This document shows, piece by piece, positions 45,717-54,333 of a stretch of 64,000 nucleotides of DNA; position 1 is the stretch's first letter, and every line of letters begins with the position of its first letter. Source of the stretch: Mycolicibacterium crocinum (lineage in GTDB: Bacteria; Actinomycetota; Actinomycetes; Mycobacteriales; Mycobacteriaceae); assembly GCF_022370635.2 (NCBI RefSeq), contig NZ_CP092362.2:2604001-2668000 (forward strand), given 5' to 3'. The position numbers and the translations under genes are program-made. The notes below the pieces were generated by a model. That model worked only from the letters and a program-made list of their open reading frames with translations, did not search any database and was not told the origin of the DNA.

Positions 45717-46780
45717 AGCGCGTCATCCAATTCTCCACCGGCAACGTCGGCAAGCATGCGCTGCCGATGATCATCGATCGGCCCGACCTGCGGCTGGTCG
45801 GCCTGCACGCGCACGGCGTCGACAAGGTGGGCCGCGACGCCGCGCAGATCTGCGGGCGCGACGAGCCCACCGGCGTCATCGCCACCGACGATATCGACGC
45901 TCTGGTGGCCCTGGGCGCCGACTGTGTCGTCTACACCTCCCAAGCCGAAATGCGCCCGCGGGAGGCGATCGAGGAGATCTGCCGATTCCTGCGTGCGGGG
46001 ACCAACGTCGTCGGCACCTCGATGGTGTGGCTCGTCGCCCCCCAGCACGCCGATGCGTGGATCCGCGAACCGCTGGCCGAGGCGTGCGCCGAAGGCGGCA
46101 CCTCGCTCTACATCAACGGGGTCGACCCCGGCTACTCCGGTGACAGCCTGGTCTACATGGCGCTGACGCTTGCCGGGCGGGCCACCGCGATCACGGTGTC
46201 CGAGATCTGCGACTACGGCAGCTATGACGACGCCGAATTCACCGGTGTGAGTTTCGGTTTCGGCACCAAACCAGAACACACCCCGATCATGTTCGCGCCC
46301 GGCGTGCTGACGTCGCTGTGGGGTGGTCAGGTCCGCTCGCTGGCCGAAGTACTCGGCGTCCAACTCGACGAGGTGCGCGAGCGGCACGAAAGCTGGGTGA
46401 CGCCGGAGCAGATCGACTGCACGATGATGAGCGTGCCGCCCGGCCACGTCGCCGCTGTGCGGTTCGCGGTCGAGGGAATCCGTGACGGGCAGCCGATCAT
46501 CACCATGGAACACGTCAACCGGCTCACCCCGGTCACTGCGCCGGAGTGGCCGTATCCGCCGGATGGCCGGCTCGGCGTACACCGCGTGGTGGTACACGGC
46601 AGCCCCGGGGTGGAGATCAACACCCATCTGGGGCTCGACGGCGTCGACCACAACGACGGGGGTGTGATCTCGACGGCCGCGCGCGCCGTCAACGCCATCG
46701 ACGCGGTGTGCGCAGCACCGCCGGGTGTGTTGTCGGTCAAGGATTTGCCTGCGGCGCATGCGGACACGGTGATGTGGTGA
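45713..46780 (+). CDS. DapB-like NAD(P)-dependent reductase/dehydrogenase
   Basis: A 355-residue protein of the dihydrodipicolinate-reductase-like Rossmann family (also 2,4-diaminopentanoate dehydrogenase-type). The N-terminus VIQFSTGNVGKHALPMI is the cofactor loop, and GTNVVGTSMVW and YINGVDPGYSGD follow. Actinobacterial members stand in lipid/steroid gene clusters without proven substrate. Both ends overlap neighbours by 4 bases, so it is translated with the SDR and TetR genes. Confidence 0.85.
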   Translation: MKRVIQFSTGNVGKHALPMIIDRPDLRLVGLHAHGVDKVGRDAAQICGRDEPTGVIATDDIDALVALGADCVVYTSQAEMRPREAIEEICRFLRAGTNVVGTSMVWLVAPQHADAWIREPLAEACAEGGTSLYINGVDPGYSGDSLVYMALTLAGRATAITVSEICDYGSYDDAEFTGVSFGFGTKPEHTPIMFAPGVLTSLWGGQVRSLAEVLGVQLDEVRERHESWVTPEQIDCTMMSVPPGHVAAVRFAVEGIRDGQPIITMEHVNRLTPVTAPEWPYPPDGRLGVHRVVVHGSPGVEINTHLGLDGVDHNDGGVISTAARAVNAIDAVCAAPPGVLSVKDLPAAHADTVMW

Positions 46781-47406
46781 CTCCGAAGATCGCGCCGAGG
46801 CGGCCACCCGGTGGCAGTCAACTGCGCGCTGACCGGACCCGCGAGGCGGTGCTGGACGAAACGGTGCGCTGCGTGGTCGAGGAGGGGTTCGCCGCGGCCA
46901 GTGCCAAGCACATCGCCGAACGAGCCGGCGTGACGTGGGGTGTGGTGCAGTATCACTTCGGCGACCGCGACGGACTGCTGATGGCGGTGGTCGACCGGGG
47001 TTTCGCCGAACTGCTCGACTTACTGCGCAATCTGCCACCACCGTCGGCCGCGCAATCCCGACGCAAGCGGGTCGAATTGGTGGTCCACGCTGCGTGGGAG
47101 GCGTTCTCCAGCCCGACGTCACGCGCCTCGCTGGAGATCCTGATCGGCACCCGGGCCATGCGCGACAAGCGAGGCACCCGTCACCTGGTCGAATTACAAA
47201 GGGCGATATCAGATTTGAGCCGTGACATCGCCGAGGGGTTGGACAATCCGCACGCTGTGGCGATCGGTGACCTGATCTGGGCCACCATGCGCGGGTTGGT
47301 GATTACCCAACTGGTGATGGAAGGCCCGCAGCGCAGCAATCGGGAATTGACCGCGCTCGTCGACGTGATCTGCTCGTACCTCGATCGGCATGCGCAAACA
47401 CAATGA
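46777..47406 (+). CDS. TetR-family transcriptional regulator
   Basis: A 209-residue repressor. The N-terminal HTH is AKHIAERAGVTWGVVQYHFGDRDGLLMAVV, the usual TetR signature; the C-terminal ligand domain is helical (LEILIGTRAMRDKRGTRHLV). The GTG overlaps the reductase stop. As the last gene of the operon it probably regulates its own and the divergent thiolase operon through the ATTGAGC elements. Confidence 0.93.
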   Translation: MTPKIAPRRPPGGSQLRADRTREAVLDETVRCVVEEGFAAASAKHIAERAGVTWGVVQYHFGDRDGLLMAVVDRGFAELLDLLRNLPPPSAAQSRRKRVELVVHAAWEAFSSPTSRASLEILIGTRAMRDKRGTRHLVELQRAISDLSRDIAEGLDNPHAVAIGDLIWATMRGLVITQLVMEGPQRSNRELTALVDVICSYLDRHAQTQ

Positions 47407-47497
47407 GCAACAAGCAAAATCACAGTTAGGTCATAGCAACGCGGCGAATCGGCGCGCCTGAGTGACATTCTTCGCGAGCCGTGGTGATCATGGCCGA

Positions 47498-48967
47498 ATG
47501 ACCGAACCGTTGGGTATCTCCGTGGGCACGACCAGCCTGGTCGCCGCGCGCCCCGGCGCGGCAGCGGTCATCTGGCCCGCCGAAGTCACAATCGGTGATC
47601 ACCTGTGGACCAATTTTGTCGACCGCGTCGGCGATCCGACACCCTTGACACACGAGGGGTTCGCCTACCGCGCCGAACAGCTGCTGGCCGCGGCGTTGTC
47701 AGGGTTGGCCGACGCCGAGGGCTCCGGCTTGGCCGCGGTGTCGGGTGTAGCGGTTCCGGCGCACTGGGGTCCCGGCCGCCGCGACGCACTGCGCGACGCC
47801 CTGTGGAATCTGCCTGCGCTTGCCTCGGCCGCCGCCCCGCCGGTGCTCGTTTCCGATGCGGCGGCCGCACTCCGCTCATTGCAGACCGGTGCCGGCTTGC
47901 CTCGCCACGGTGTGGTCGTGGTGTGCGACTTCGCGCCGGACGGTACTTCCGTCACGCTCGCCGACGGCGCTGCCGACTACCGCCAGATCGGTGAGACGGT
48001 GCGCTTCGCTGAGCTCTCCGGCGGCGGCCAGGAGGTGCTGCAGGCCCTGGATGGTGCGCTCGATCGCGCCAGGGTCGCACGCGGCGACATCAGCGCTGTC
48101 GCGGCCGTCGGCGAAGGTGCGACAACGGCTGTCGTGCAACAGCTTTCGGACCATCTGCACATGCAGGTCACCGTCTCCGCCCATCCGCATCTGGATGCCG
48201 CGCTGGGGGCGAGCCTGGCCGCGGCCCGTCAACTGGCCGCGGACGCGCCGACCGGGATGGCTCCGGCGCCGCTGATCGCCGACGTCGGTCCGCAGTCGGC
48301 GACGATGGCGGCGGCACTGGCGTGGTCCAACGACGAGGCGCCCGTCGAATCGGGCGGCTACGAACAAACCTATGCCTACGGCGATTACGACTACCGCGGG
48401 TACGGCGACGAGGACGACGACCTGTCGATCCTCGGCGACGAGCCGGCCACGAAGCGAGGGTCGGGGCTGGCGCGCAGCGTGCCGCTGCTGCTCGGCGGTG
48501 CGGCCGCGGTCGCCGCCGTGGCCGTCGGCGGTTTCGCCTACACCCTCACCGGAACCAGCACACCCGATACGCCATCGGTCAAGCCCCTTCCGGCTACCGC
48601 GGTCACCTCGGTCGTGAGCAGCCCGTCCCCTGCGCCACCGACGGCTGAAACCGCGACGGTGACCAACCCGCCGGTGCAGACCGTCACCGAGCAGGCCCCG
48701 CCACCGCAGACCCCGACCACCGTCGTCACGACGACCACCACAACGCCGCCCACCACCACGACAACGACGACCAGCACAACGACGACGACAACCACCACGA
48801 CGACACCCACCACGACGACCACGACGCCGACGACCACGACGACGGTTCCGACGACCACCACCGAGTGGGACACCACCACCACACGACGGCCCCTGATCCC
48901 CGGTCTGCCACCCCCACCGCGAATTCCCGGGTTACCGCCGATGCCGAATCTCAACGTGGCGCCCTGA
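47498..48967 (+). CDS. Hsp70/actin-like ATPase-domain membrane protein with Thr/Pro-rich tail
   Basis: A 489-residue protein in three parts. Residues 1-265 resemble an Hsp70-type nucleotide domain: GISVGTTSLVAARPG, GVVVVCDFAPDGTSVTLAD and AAVGEGATTAVVQQLSDHL. A linker rich in Tyr, Gly and Asp leads to one TM helix (VPLLLGGAAAVAAVAVGGFAY, about 328-348). The rest is an outside tail of Thr, Pro and Val ending PGLPPMPNLNVAP. The layout suggests an envelope regulator or a glycosylated surface stalk. The ATP-binding residues are only partly conserved, so ATPase activity is uncertain. The ATG at 47498 fits the domain start. Confidence 0.8.
   Translation: MTEPLGISVGTTSLVAARPGAAAVIWPAEVTIGDHLWTNFVDRVGDPTPLTHEGFAYRAEQLLAAALSGLADAEGSGLAAVSGVAVPAHWGPGRRDALRDALWNLPALASAAAPPVLVSDAAAALRSLQTGAGLPRHGVVVVCDFAPDGTSVTLADGAADYRQIGETVRFAELSGGGQEVLQALDGALDRARVARGDISAVAAVGEGATTAVVQQLSDHLHMQVTVSAHPHLDAALGASLAAARQLAADAPTGMAPAPLIADVGPQSATMAAALAWSNDEAPVESGGYEQTYAYGDYDYRGYGDEDDDLSILGDEPATKRGSGLARSVPLLLGGAAAVAAVAVGGFAYTLTGTSTPDTPSVKPLPATAVTSVVSSPSPAPPTAETATVTNPPVQTVTEQAPPPQTPTTVVTTTTTTPPTTTTTTTSTTTTTTTTTTPTTTTTTPTTTTTVPTTTTEWDTTTTRRPLIPGLPPPPRIPGLPPMPNLNVAP
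48718..48870 (+). repeat. ACC/ACG low-complexity repeat coding a poly-Thr stretch
   Basis: About 150 bases of near-continuous ACC, ACG, ACA and CCC codons encode runs of up to ten threonines within the tail of the Hsp70-like protein. The repeat could vary in length by slippage and is a plausible O-mannosylation region. Confidence 0.85.
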
Positions 48968-48993
48968 GGTTTGTCCGGCCGGGGAGCGGGCAT
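48968..48993 (+). promoter_or_regulatory. SigF-like promoter candidate of the flavodoxin-type gene
   Basis: GGTTT (48968-48972), 15-base spacer, GGGCAT (48988-48993): one mismatch in the -10 element and a slightly short spacer. It is 11 bases from the ATG at 49004, so the transcript would be nearly leaderless. Confidence 0.35.
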
Positions 48994-49003
48994 CCCGGCG
49001 GGA

Positions 49004-49627
49004 ATGACCACCACCGAAGGACCTCTCACAGCGCTGGCGTTGGTGTGCAGCCTCAAATCCAGCCCGTCATCGTCCAGCAGTGAATTGATCGCCGAGCACG
49101 TGTTCGCCACATTGCGGGAACTGTCGGTGGAGTGCGAAGTGGTTCGCGCCGTCGACTTCAACATCGCCCCGGGTGTCGAGGCGGACATGGGCGACAGCGA
49201 TCAATGGCCGGGTATCAGAACCAAGGTGCTCGACGCCGACATCCTGCTGATCAGCACCCCGGTGTGGCTCGGTCATCCCTCCAGCGTCACGCAACGAGTC
49301 CTGGAACGCCTGGACGCCGAGTTGTCGAACAAGGATGACGAGGGTCGCCCGGCCATGGTCGGCAAGGTGGCGATCGTCAGTGTCGTCGGCAACGAGGACG
49401 GCGCGCACAAAGTCGTTGCCGACCTGTTTCAGGCACTCAACGACGTGGGCTTCAGCGTCCCCGCACAAGGCTGCACCTACTGGAACGGTGAAGCGATGCA
49501 GTCCACGGACTACAAGGACCTCGACGAAGTGCCCGAGGCGATCGCGTCAGCGACCGCGGCGGCCGCACGTAACGCGGTGCATCTCGCTCGCCGGCTCAAA
49601 GACGCGAAATACCCGGCGTACGAGTGA
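49004..49627 (+). CDS. Flavodoxin-fold FMN reductase-like protein
   Basis: A 207-residue flavoprotein of the NADPH-dependent FMN reductase/WrbA-like class. It opens ALALVCSLKSSPSSSSSELI (FMN-phosphate loop rich in Ser) and has DADILLISTPVWLGHPSS, KVAIVSVVGNEDGAHKVV. It probably reduces quinones, FMN or azo/nitro compounds with NAD(P)H. The ATG at 49004 is chosen because it starts just before the first strand. It ends 1 base before the convergent methyltransferase gene. Confidence 0.85.
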   Translation: MTTTEGPLTALALVCSLKSSPSSSSSELIAEHVFATLRELSVECEVVRAVDFNIAPGVEADMGDSDQWPGIRTKVLDADILLISTPVWLGHPSSVTQRVLERLDAELSNKDDEGRPAMVGKVAIVSVVGNEDGAHKVVADLFQALNDVGFSVPAQGCTYWNGEAMQSTDYKDLDEVPEAIASATAAAARNAVHLARRLKDAKYPAYE

Positions 49628-49628
49628 T

Positions 49629-50261
49629 TCAGCGAGGCTCCGCTCCAGGAACACCGGTTCGCGCTGCGACCGACTGTGCTGAGCCGGTGTGAAAGATTTC
49701 GATGACGACGTCGTCGTCACGGTAACCGCCGATCCGATTCAATCCGGGTGCCGCGGCGATGATCGCGGTGGCCGCGTCGCCGGACAGCGGATAGTCCGCC
49801 ACCGGGTGACGCCAGTGCGCGGTGACGATGGTGGCTGGCGACTGTAGCCGAGGAAACTCTCGGTCCACCGTTGCGCGCAGTGTCGCGGCGTCGAAGTAGT
49901 AGGCCAGCTCGGAGATCAGGACCAGGTCGAAATCGCTTGCAGGCCAGTCAGAATCGAATGACTGATTCAGCAGGGTCACGGCATCGCGACGCCCACTGGC
50001 GCGCAGCCGGGCATCGGCGCGCGCGAGTGCCGCGTCGGCGACATCGCTGGCTGTCACACGGTCGCAACGAGCGCTCAGGTGGTCGGTGAGCACGCCGATC
50101 GAGCATCCCGGCTCGAACGCGTGCCGGTAACGTTCGTGGGGCAGCAGGGCGAGCGTGATCGCATATTTGCGGCGCTCGTACCAGCGCGTCGCGAGATCCC
50201 AGGGATCCGTCGACTCCGCATAGAGGGCGTCGAAGTAGCTGCGAGGCAATCCGGCAGTCAC
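49629..50261 (-). CDS. SAM-dependent methyltransferase, NodS-like
   Basis: A 210-residue class I methyltransferase of the NodS family. N-terminal YFDALYAESTDPWDLATRWY is characteristic; motif I is HAFEPGCSIGVLTDHL; motif IV DFDLVLISELAYYF. NodS N-methylates the deacetylated amino sugar of rhizobial Nod factors, but most family members in other bacteria are uncharacterised. The GTG overlaps the PIG-L stop (GTGA). Last gene of the four-gene set. Confidence 0.88.
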   Translation of the reverse strand: MTAGLPRSYFDALYAESTDPWDLATRWYERRKYAITLALLPHERYRHAFEPGCSIGVLTDHLSARCDRVTASDVADAALARADARLRASGRRDAVTLLNQSFDSDWPASDFDLVLISELAYYFDAATLRATVDREFPRLQSPATIVTAHWRHPVADYPLSGDAATAIIAAAPGLNRIGGYRDDDVVIEIFHTGSAQSVAARTGVPGAEPR

Positions 50262-51025
50262 CGAAAGAACACCTCGCCCACGCGCTCGAGCCGCGCCACC
50301 ACATGGGCCGGAAGGATCGGATCGCGGCCGGCGACATCGGTTTGCAGCTGGCTGTGGAAAGCCGCGATGGCGGCGCTTTTGCGTTGCTCTGCAACCGAAT
50401 CCATGGTGAGCCGCGCTGCGCGATGCCACGGCACGGCCTCCTCGCCGGGGTGGGCCCAGTGCCACATCCACACCGGGTACTCGACGAGCACGGCTCCGGT
50501 CCGAGACACGGCGGTGGCGGCGGCGCGACCGACCGCCTCGTGATCGGGATGGCCGTCTCCGCGCCAGGTCGCCGCGCACCACGTGCCCGAGGCTCGACCG
50601 GCGAGCATGCCGGTGAGGATGTCGGCCAGCTGGGATTCACATTCGGTGAGCCCGCCGTCGGGCAGGCCGAGGAACTGCGGCTCCGGTAGGCCCAGAATCG
50701 CTGCCGCCGTGAGTGACTCATCGCGTCTGCGTTCTACGAGCCGCGACTGCTCGGACCCGGACATGCCGGGATAGGCCGCAGCACCATCGCTGACGATGAC
50801 CGTGTGCACGTCGACACCGCGAGCTGCCAGTGCGCTCGCCGCTGCACCGACACCGAGCGCTTCGTCGTCGGGATGGGGTGCCACCACGACCAGGTTCGGG
50901 CACTGATCCAACGGCAGAGGCGGAAGCGGTTCCTGCCACTGCTCCCATTCGTCGGCGGATGTTCCCCCGCCTGCGATCGGTTCCGCGGCGAACCGGGCCA
51001 CATTGCTTGCCGCGGCGACGTTCAC
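50258..51025 (-). CDS. PIG-L-type N-acetylglucosaminyl deacetylase
   Basis: A 255-residue LmbE/PIG-L protein. Zinc motif VVAPHPDDEALGVG and the second motif GHPDHEAVG are intact. Relatives (MshB, Mca, PIG-L) remove an acetyl or other acyl from an amino-sugar conjugate. The GTG at 51025 overlaps the ACAD stop (GTGA). Mycobacterial MshB is a different gene, so this is a second deacetylase dedicated to the neighbouring pathway. Confidence 0.92.
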   Translation of the reverse strand: MNVAAASNVARFAAEPIAGGGTSADEWEQWQEPLPPLPLDQCPNLVVVAPHPDDEALGVGAAASALAARGVDVHTVIVSDGAAAYPGMSGSEQSRLVERRRDESLTAAAILGLPEPQFLGLPDGGLTECESQLADILTGMLAGRASGTWCAATWRGDGHPDHEAVGRAAATAVSRTGAVLVEYPVWMWHWAHPGEEAVPWHRAARLTMDSVAEQRKSAAIAAFHSQLQTDVAGRDPILPAHVVARLERVGEVFFR

Positions 51026-51951
51026 CGGGCCACCAGCCCGCCCAGCGCCGCGAGATCCGTCTCGGCGTGACTCTGCCGGACGTACATGCTCAGATCCGCG
51101 ACGCGGCGTGCGTGCGATTCGTCCAGTGCCAGCGGTGCCGGGCCCAGCGCCCGGGCGGTGCGGGCGATGACCTCGTCGACTGCCGTCTCGACCGCCGCGC
51201 GCAACCGCCGGGCCGCCACCTCGCCGGTGCTCTGCGGGGCGGCGTCGATCTGTTGAGCTGTGCTGGCCATCAACGCGGCGGCCGCGGCCAGTGCGGTGTC
51301 CACAGCGCCCAGATGGGCTGCGGCGTGCGGATTCTCGCGCTGCTTCTCGGCTACGGCGCGATACAGCGGGGCAGCCACGGCGCGCGCAGCACCCAGCCAG
51401 CAGGCAGCGACCCCGGCCGCGCCATGCCAGAAGCCGGGCCGCGTGAGATAGTCGCCCGGTGCGCCGACCGGGATGGCGGGCGCGCCCGCAAACCGCACGG
51501 ACCGGGTGTCCGAGTCGGCCATACCGGCGTTGCGCCAGGTGCTTTCCAGCGGCTGAACGCCGGTGCCGCGCAGGTCGACCGCGTAGAGACCGCGCGCACC
51601 CGTCTCGGTGTAGGCCGTCACCAACGCATCGGCGCACAGCCCGGCACCGGAGCACCACGCCTTGGTCCCGCTGAGCGACACGACGTCACCGTCGTGGCGG
51701 GCGACGACGGTGACGCCGGGGGCCTCAGCCGCCCAGACGCCCCACAGCCGGCCCGGGCGTACCTGTGGTCCGTGAAGTTCGGCCAGGATCGCAACGGCGT
51801 CGATGTGTGCCTCAGTGAGCCGGCCGGCGACCACATCGAGCTGGCACAGGTCGGCCAGCCTCTGCCAGCGCACCAATGTTGCCCCCGAGCCGGGCAACGG
51901 CAGGTTCAGCTCACCGGCATCCAGCCACCGCAGCACGGTTGCGATGGTCAT
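51022..51951 (-). CDS. Acyl-CoA dehydrogenase-like protein
   Basis: A 309-residue protein with the ACAD fold, shorter than usual (about 380). The middle part shows SGTKAWCSGAGLCADALVTA and VRFAGAPAIPVGAPGDYLTRPGFW, but the usual catalytic Glu of the C-terminal domain is not evident and the N-terminal helices are short. An altered or non-dehydrogenase activity is possible. The start overlaps the GT2 stop and its stop overlaps the PIG-L start. Confidence 0.8.
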   Translation of the reverse strand: MTIATVLRWLDAGELNLPLPGSGATLVRWQRLADLCQLDVVAGRLTEAHIDAVAILAELHGPQVRPGRLWGVWAAEAPGVTVVARHDGDVVSLSGTKAWCSGAGLCADALVTAYTETGARGLYAVDLRGTGVQPLESTWRNAGMADSDTRSVRFAGAPAIPVGAPGDYLTRPGFWHGAAGVAACWLGAARAVAAPLYRAVAEKQRENPHAAAHLGAVDTALAAAAALMASTAQQIDAAPQSTGEVAARRLRAAVETAVDEVIARTARALGPAPLALDESHARRVADLSMYVRQSHAETDLAALGGLVAR

Positions 51952-52697
51952 GCGGTGTCACGTTCCGGCTCGGCCAGCATGCCCCGTAGGTGGGCGGCGA
52001 ACCCGGCTGGGGCGCGCCCGATCTGGCGGGCGGAGGTGGCCACCGACAGGCGGGTGTCGCGGCGGATCCGGTACCCCGCCACCTCGAACCGTTTGACCAG
52101 ATCGACATCCTCGGCGCTCAGCAGCGCGTCGAATCCGCCGACGTGCCAGTAGGCGTCGGCCGTGAAACCCATGTTCGCGCCGTGGATGTGATCGTGGGCA
52201 ACGCTGCCGGGGTGGATCTTGGCGTGATAGGCCCGAAGGTACCGACGGACCGCGTTGATCGGGATCTGCCGCCAGTTGGCGATCCGCACCACACCGAGCA
52301 CCAAGTCGGCCTGTGCGGTGAGCTGGCGCACCAACCAGTTGGAATCCACCTTGCTGTCTGCGTCGGTGGTCGCATACCAGACGTCAGGCCCGGTCAGCCC
52401 GTGGTCGCGGGCGAACGAGAAGCCGGTGGCGCGGGCTGTTCCGACGTTGTGGGCATCGATTTCCACGAAGTGCACATCGGGACCGAAGCGATCCGCCAGG
52501 GTGCTGCTGCCGTCGTCGCAGCTGTCCAGGACCACCACGACGGACACCGGAATGCCGGCTCGCGCGGCCGCAATCGAGATTGCCGTCAGACATGCCGGCA
52601 GTGCCGGAGACTCGTTGTGAGCGGGCACGACAATCACCGCACGGGTGAAACCAGAAGCAGCCACGGCAGTGAAATAGCCGGTAGCCGCGATTTTCAC
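51948..52697 (-). CDS. Family 2 glycosyltransferase
   Basis: A 249-residue GT-A enzyme. N-terminal AVIVVPAHNESPALPACL (nucleotide-sugar site), DXD-type TTDADSKVDSNWL, and acceptor region HGANMGFTADAYWHVGGFD with AEDVDLVKRF. No TM helix, so a cytosolic or peripheral enzyme. First gene of the overlapping set GT2-ACAD-PIG-L-methyltransferase. The sugar is unknown. Confidence 0.9.
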   Translation of the reverse strand: MKIAATGYFTAVAASGFTRAVIVVPAHNESPALPACLTAISIAAARAGIPVSVVVVLDSCDDGSSTLADRFGPDVHFVEIDAHNVGTARATGFSFARDHGLTGPDVWYATTDADSKVDSNWLVRQLTAQADLVLGVVRIANWRQIPINAVRRYLRAYHAKIHPGSVAHDHIHGANMGFTADAYWHVGGFDALLSAEDVDLVKRFEVAGYRIRRDTRLSVATSARQIGRAPAGFAAHLRGMLAEPERDTA

Positions 52698-52718
52698 ACC
52701 CCGGCGCGGTCGCCGGGG

Positions 52719-53558
52719 CTACAGCACCGGGCGGCCGCCGGTGACAGCGACGCGCGCGCCGGAGATGTAGCTGCCTTCGTCGGACGCCAGCAGGACGTAG
52801 ATCGGTGCCAGCTCGGCGGGTTGACCCGCCCGGCCGAGGGGAGTGTTCTCGCCGAATGATTCGACCTTCTCGGGGGGCATCGTCGCGGGAATCAGTGGTG
52901 TCCAGATCGGCCCCGGTGCCACACTGTTGACCCGAATCCCCTTCTCGCCCAACAACTGTGCCAGGCTGGCCGAGAAGTTCGCGATCGCGGCCTTGGTAGC
53001 CGCGTAGGGCGCCAGCGTCGGCGAGGGCATATCGGAGTTCACTGACGAACTGCCGATGATCGCGGCCCCGGGCTTCAGATGGGGCAGCGCGGCCTTGGCC
53101 AGGTAGAAGTACGCGCCGATGTTGACCCGGAACGTGTAGTCCCATTCCTCGTCGGTGATGTCCTCGAGGCTCTCGTGCGTCATCTGATAGGCGGCGTTGT
53201 TGACGAGAATGTCGATCCCGCCCAATTCGTCGACAGCACGGCCGATTACGGTTCGGCAGTGCGCGGGATCGGAAAGGTCGCCGGACACCAACACGCACCG
53301 CCGGCCGGCCTGCTCGACATAACCGGCGACCTCCTTGGCGTCACCGTCCTCGTTGAGGTAGGCGATCAGCACGTCGGCGCCCTCACGCGCGTAGGCGATT
53401 GCGACAGCACGCCCGATACCGCTGTCACCGCCGGTGATCACCGCTCGCTTGCCGGCCAGCCGATCGGATCCCCGATAACTTTCTTCACCGCAGTCGGGCA
53501 CGGGATTCATCTCGGACTGAGTGCCCGGCGGCTTCTGCTGTTGCTTGGGAACGCTCAT
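52719..53558 (-). CDS. Stress-type short-chain dehydrogenase (YhdF/YdaD-like)
   Basis: A 279-residue SDR with the long N-terminal extension of general-stress SDRs (QQQKPPGTQSEMNPVPDCGE). Cofactor motif VITGGDSGIGRAVA, NNAAY, SSSVNSD and YAATKAA (Tyr-x3-Lys). In Bacillus relatives belong to the SigB regulon; substrate unknown. AGGAG lies 5 bases before the ATG, right after a hairpin. 21 bases separate it from the GT2 gene, so it may be transcribed with that set. Confidence 0.9.
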   Translation of the reverse strand: MSVPKQQQKPPGTQSEMNPVPDCGEESYRGSDRLAGKRAVITGGDSGIGRAVAIAYAREGADVLIAYLNEDGDAKEVAGYVEQAGRRCVLVSGDLSDPAHCRTVIGRAVDELGGIDILVNNAAYQMTHESLEDITDEEWDYTFRVNIGAYFYLAKAALPHLKPGAAIIGSSSVNSDMPSPTLAPYAATKAAIANFSASLAQLLGEKGIRVNSVAPGPIWTPLIPATMPPEKVESFGENTPLGRAGQPAELAPIYVLLASDEGSYISGARVAVTGGRPVL

Positions 53559-53569
53559 GTCGCTCCTAG

Positions 53570-53612
53570 GGTTCGTCGGAGCGACGGATACCCCCGACGG
53601 CCCCGACGAACC
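53570..53612 (-). promoter_or_regulatory. Strong hairpin between GAF-ANTAR gene and stress SDR
   Basis: Perfect 10-bp arms GGTTCGTCGG (53570-53579) and CCGACGAACC (53603-53612) with a 23-base loop fill the gap between the ANTAR gene stop and the SDR RBS. A SigF-like element (GGTTC-N14-GGGTAT on minus, 53588-53612) overlaps it. It could be a transcription attenuator, a terminator or a promoter region. Confidence 0.5.
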
Positions 53613-53613
53613 G

Positions 53614-54324
53614 TCAGCGCGGATTTGCCTGCGCCGCGTCGACGATCTTGGCCGCCACCTCGGCCAGGGGCACGTTGGTGTCGTGCGACAGCTGCCGCAA
53701 CATCTCGAACGCCTGGTTGGCGTCTTTGCTATAGCGCTCCATGATCATGCCCTTGGCTTGGCCGATGATGTCGCGACTGGCCAACGCCTCGCGGAACTGC
53801 GACTCGCGCCGCGCCGCATCCCACACCAGAGCCGAGTGCGCGGCGAACAACGAACCCAGCTGGCGGGTTCGTTCGTCGAACGCATGGGGGCGTTCGGAGA
53901 AGACGTTCAACGCCCCCATGGACTTGCCGGTCAAGAACAGCTGAAAACCCATGATGCTGCGCACCGGCGTGATGTCGAGCGCCTCGGCGCAAAATCTGGG
54001 CCAGCGCGTCTCATGCGACAAATCCTCGACATGAACGATGCGTTGCTCCCACGCAGACGACACGCACGGACCTTCCTGAGTCCGACGCTGGATGTCGTCG
54101 ACCTGGACCGCCCACGGATGCGTCGCCGCCGGTGTGTCGATTTCGTATTGGTTTGCCGTCACTGTGAGGTTGGCGTACTCCGCGCCGGGCAGCTCCACGG
54201 CAGCATGTTCGACCAGTTCGGCGACCACACCGCCGTCGAGACTTCGCCGCTCGTACAGGGTGCGGGCGACCTCGGCGATGCGGGCGGCCGCATCCGCCAG
54301 ATCTACGTCATCACCGACCGGCAT
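53614..54324 (-). CDS. GAF-ANTAR regulatory protein
   Basis: A 236-residue protein: a GAF domain (about 20-165; EGPCVSSAWEQRIVHVEDL, FFLTGKSMGALNVFSE-type strand) and a C-terminal ANTAR domain (about 170-230; SRDIIGQAKGMIMERYSKDANQAFEMLRQL). ANTAR domains bind paired RNA hairpins and prevent termination. Mycobacteria have several such proteins and Rv1626. A SigF-type promoter lies just upstream of the ATG. The hairpin directly downstream makes the SDR gene a possible target. Confidence 0.92.
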   Translation of the reverse strand: MPVGDDVDLADAAARIAEVARTLYERRSLDGGVVAELVEHAAVELPGAEYANLTVTANQYEIDTPAATHPWAVQVDDIQRRTQEGPCVSSAWEQRIVHVEDLSHETRWPRFCAEALDITPVRSIMGFQLFLTGKSMGALNVFSERPHAFDERTRQLGSLFAAHSALVWDAARRESQFREALASRDIIGQAKGMIMERYSKDANQAFEMLRQLSHDTNVPLAEVAAKIVDAAQANPR

Positions 54325-54333
54325 GACAGTCCC

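Noticed and set aside
48718..48870. Possible CRISPR or intergenic repeat array
   Set aside because: It is an in-frame ACC/ACG codon run within the Hsp70-like gene, without spacers.
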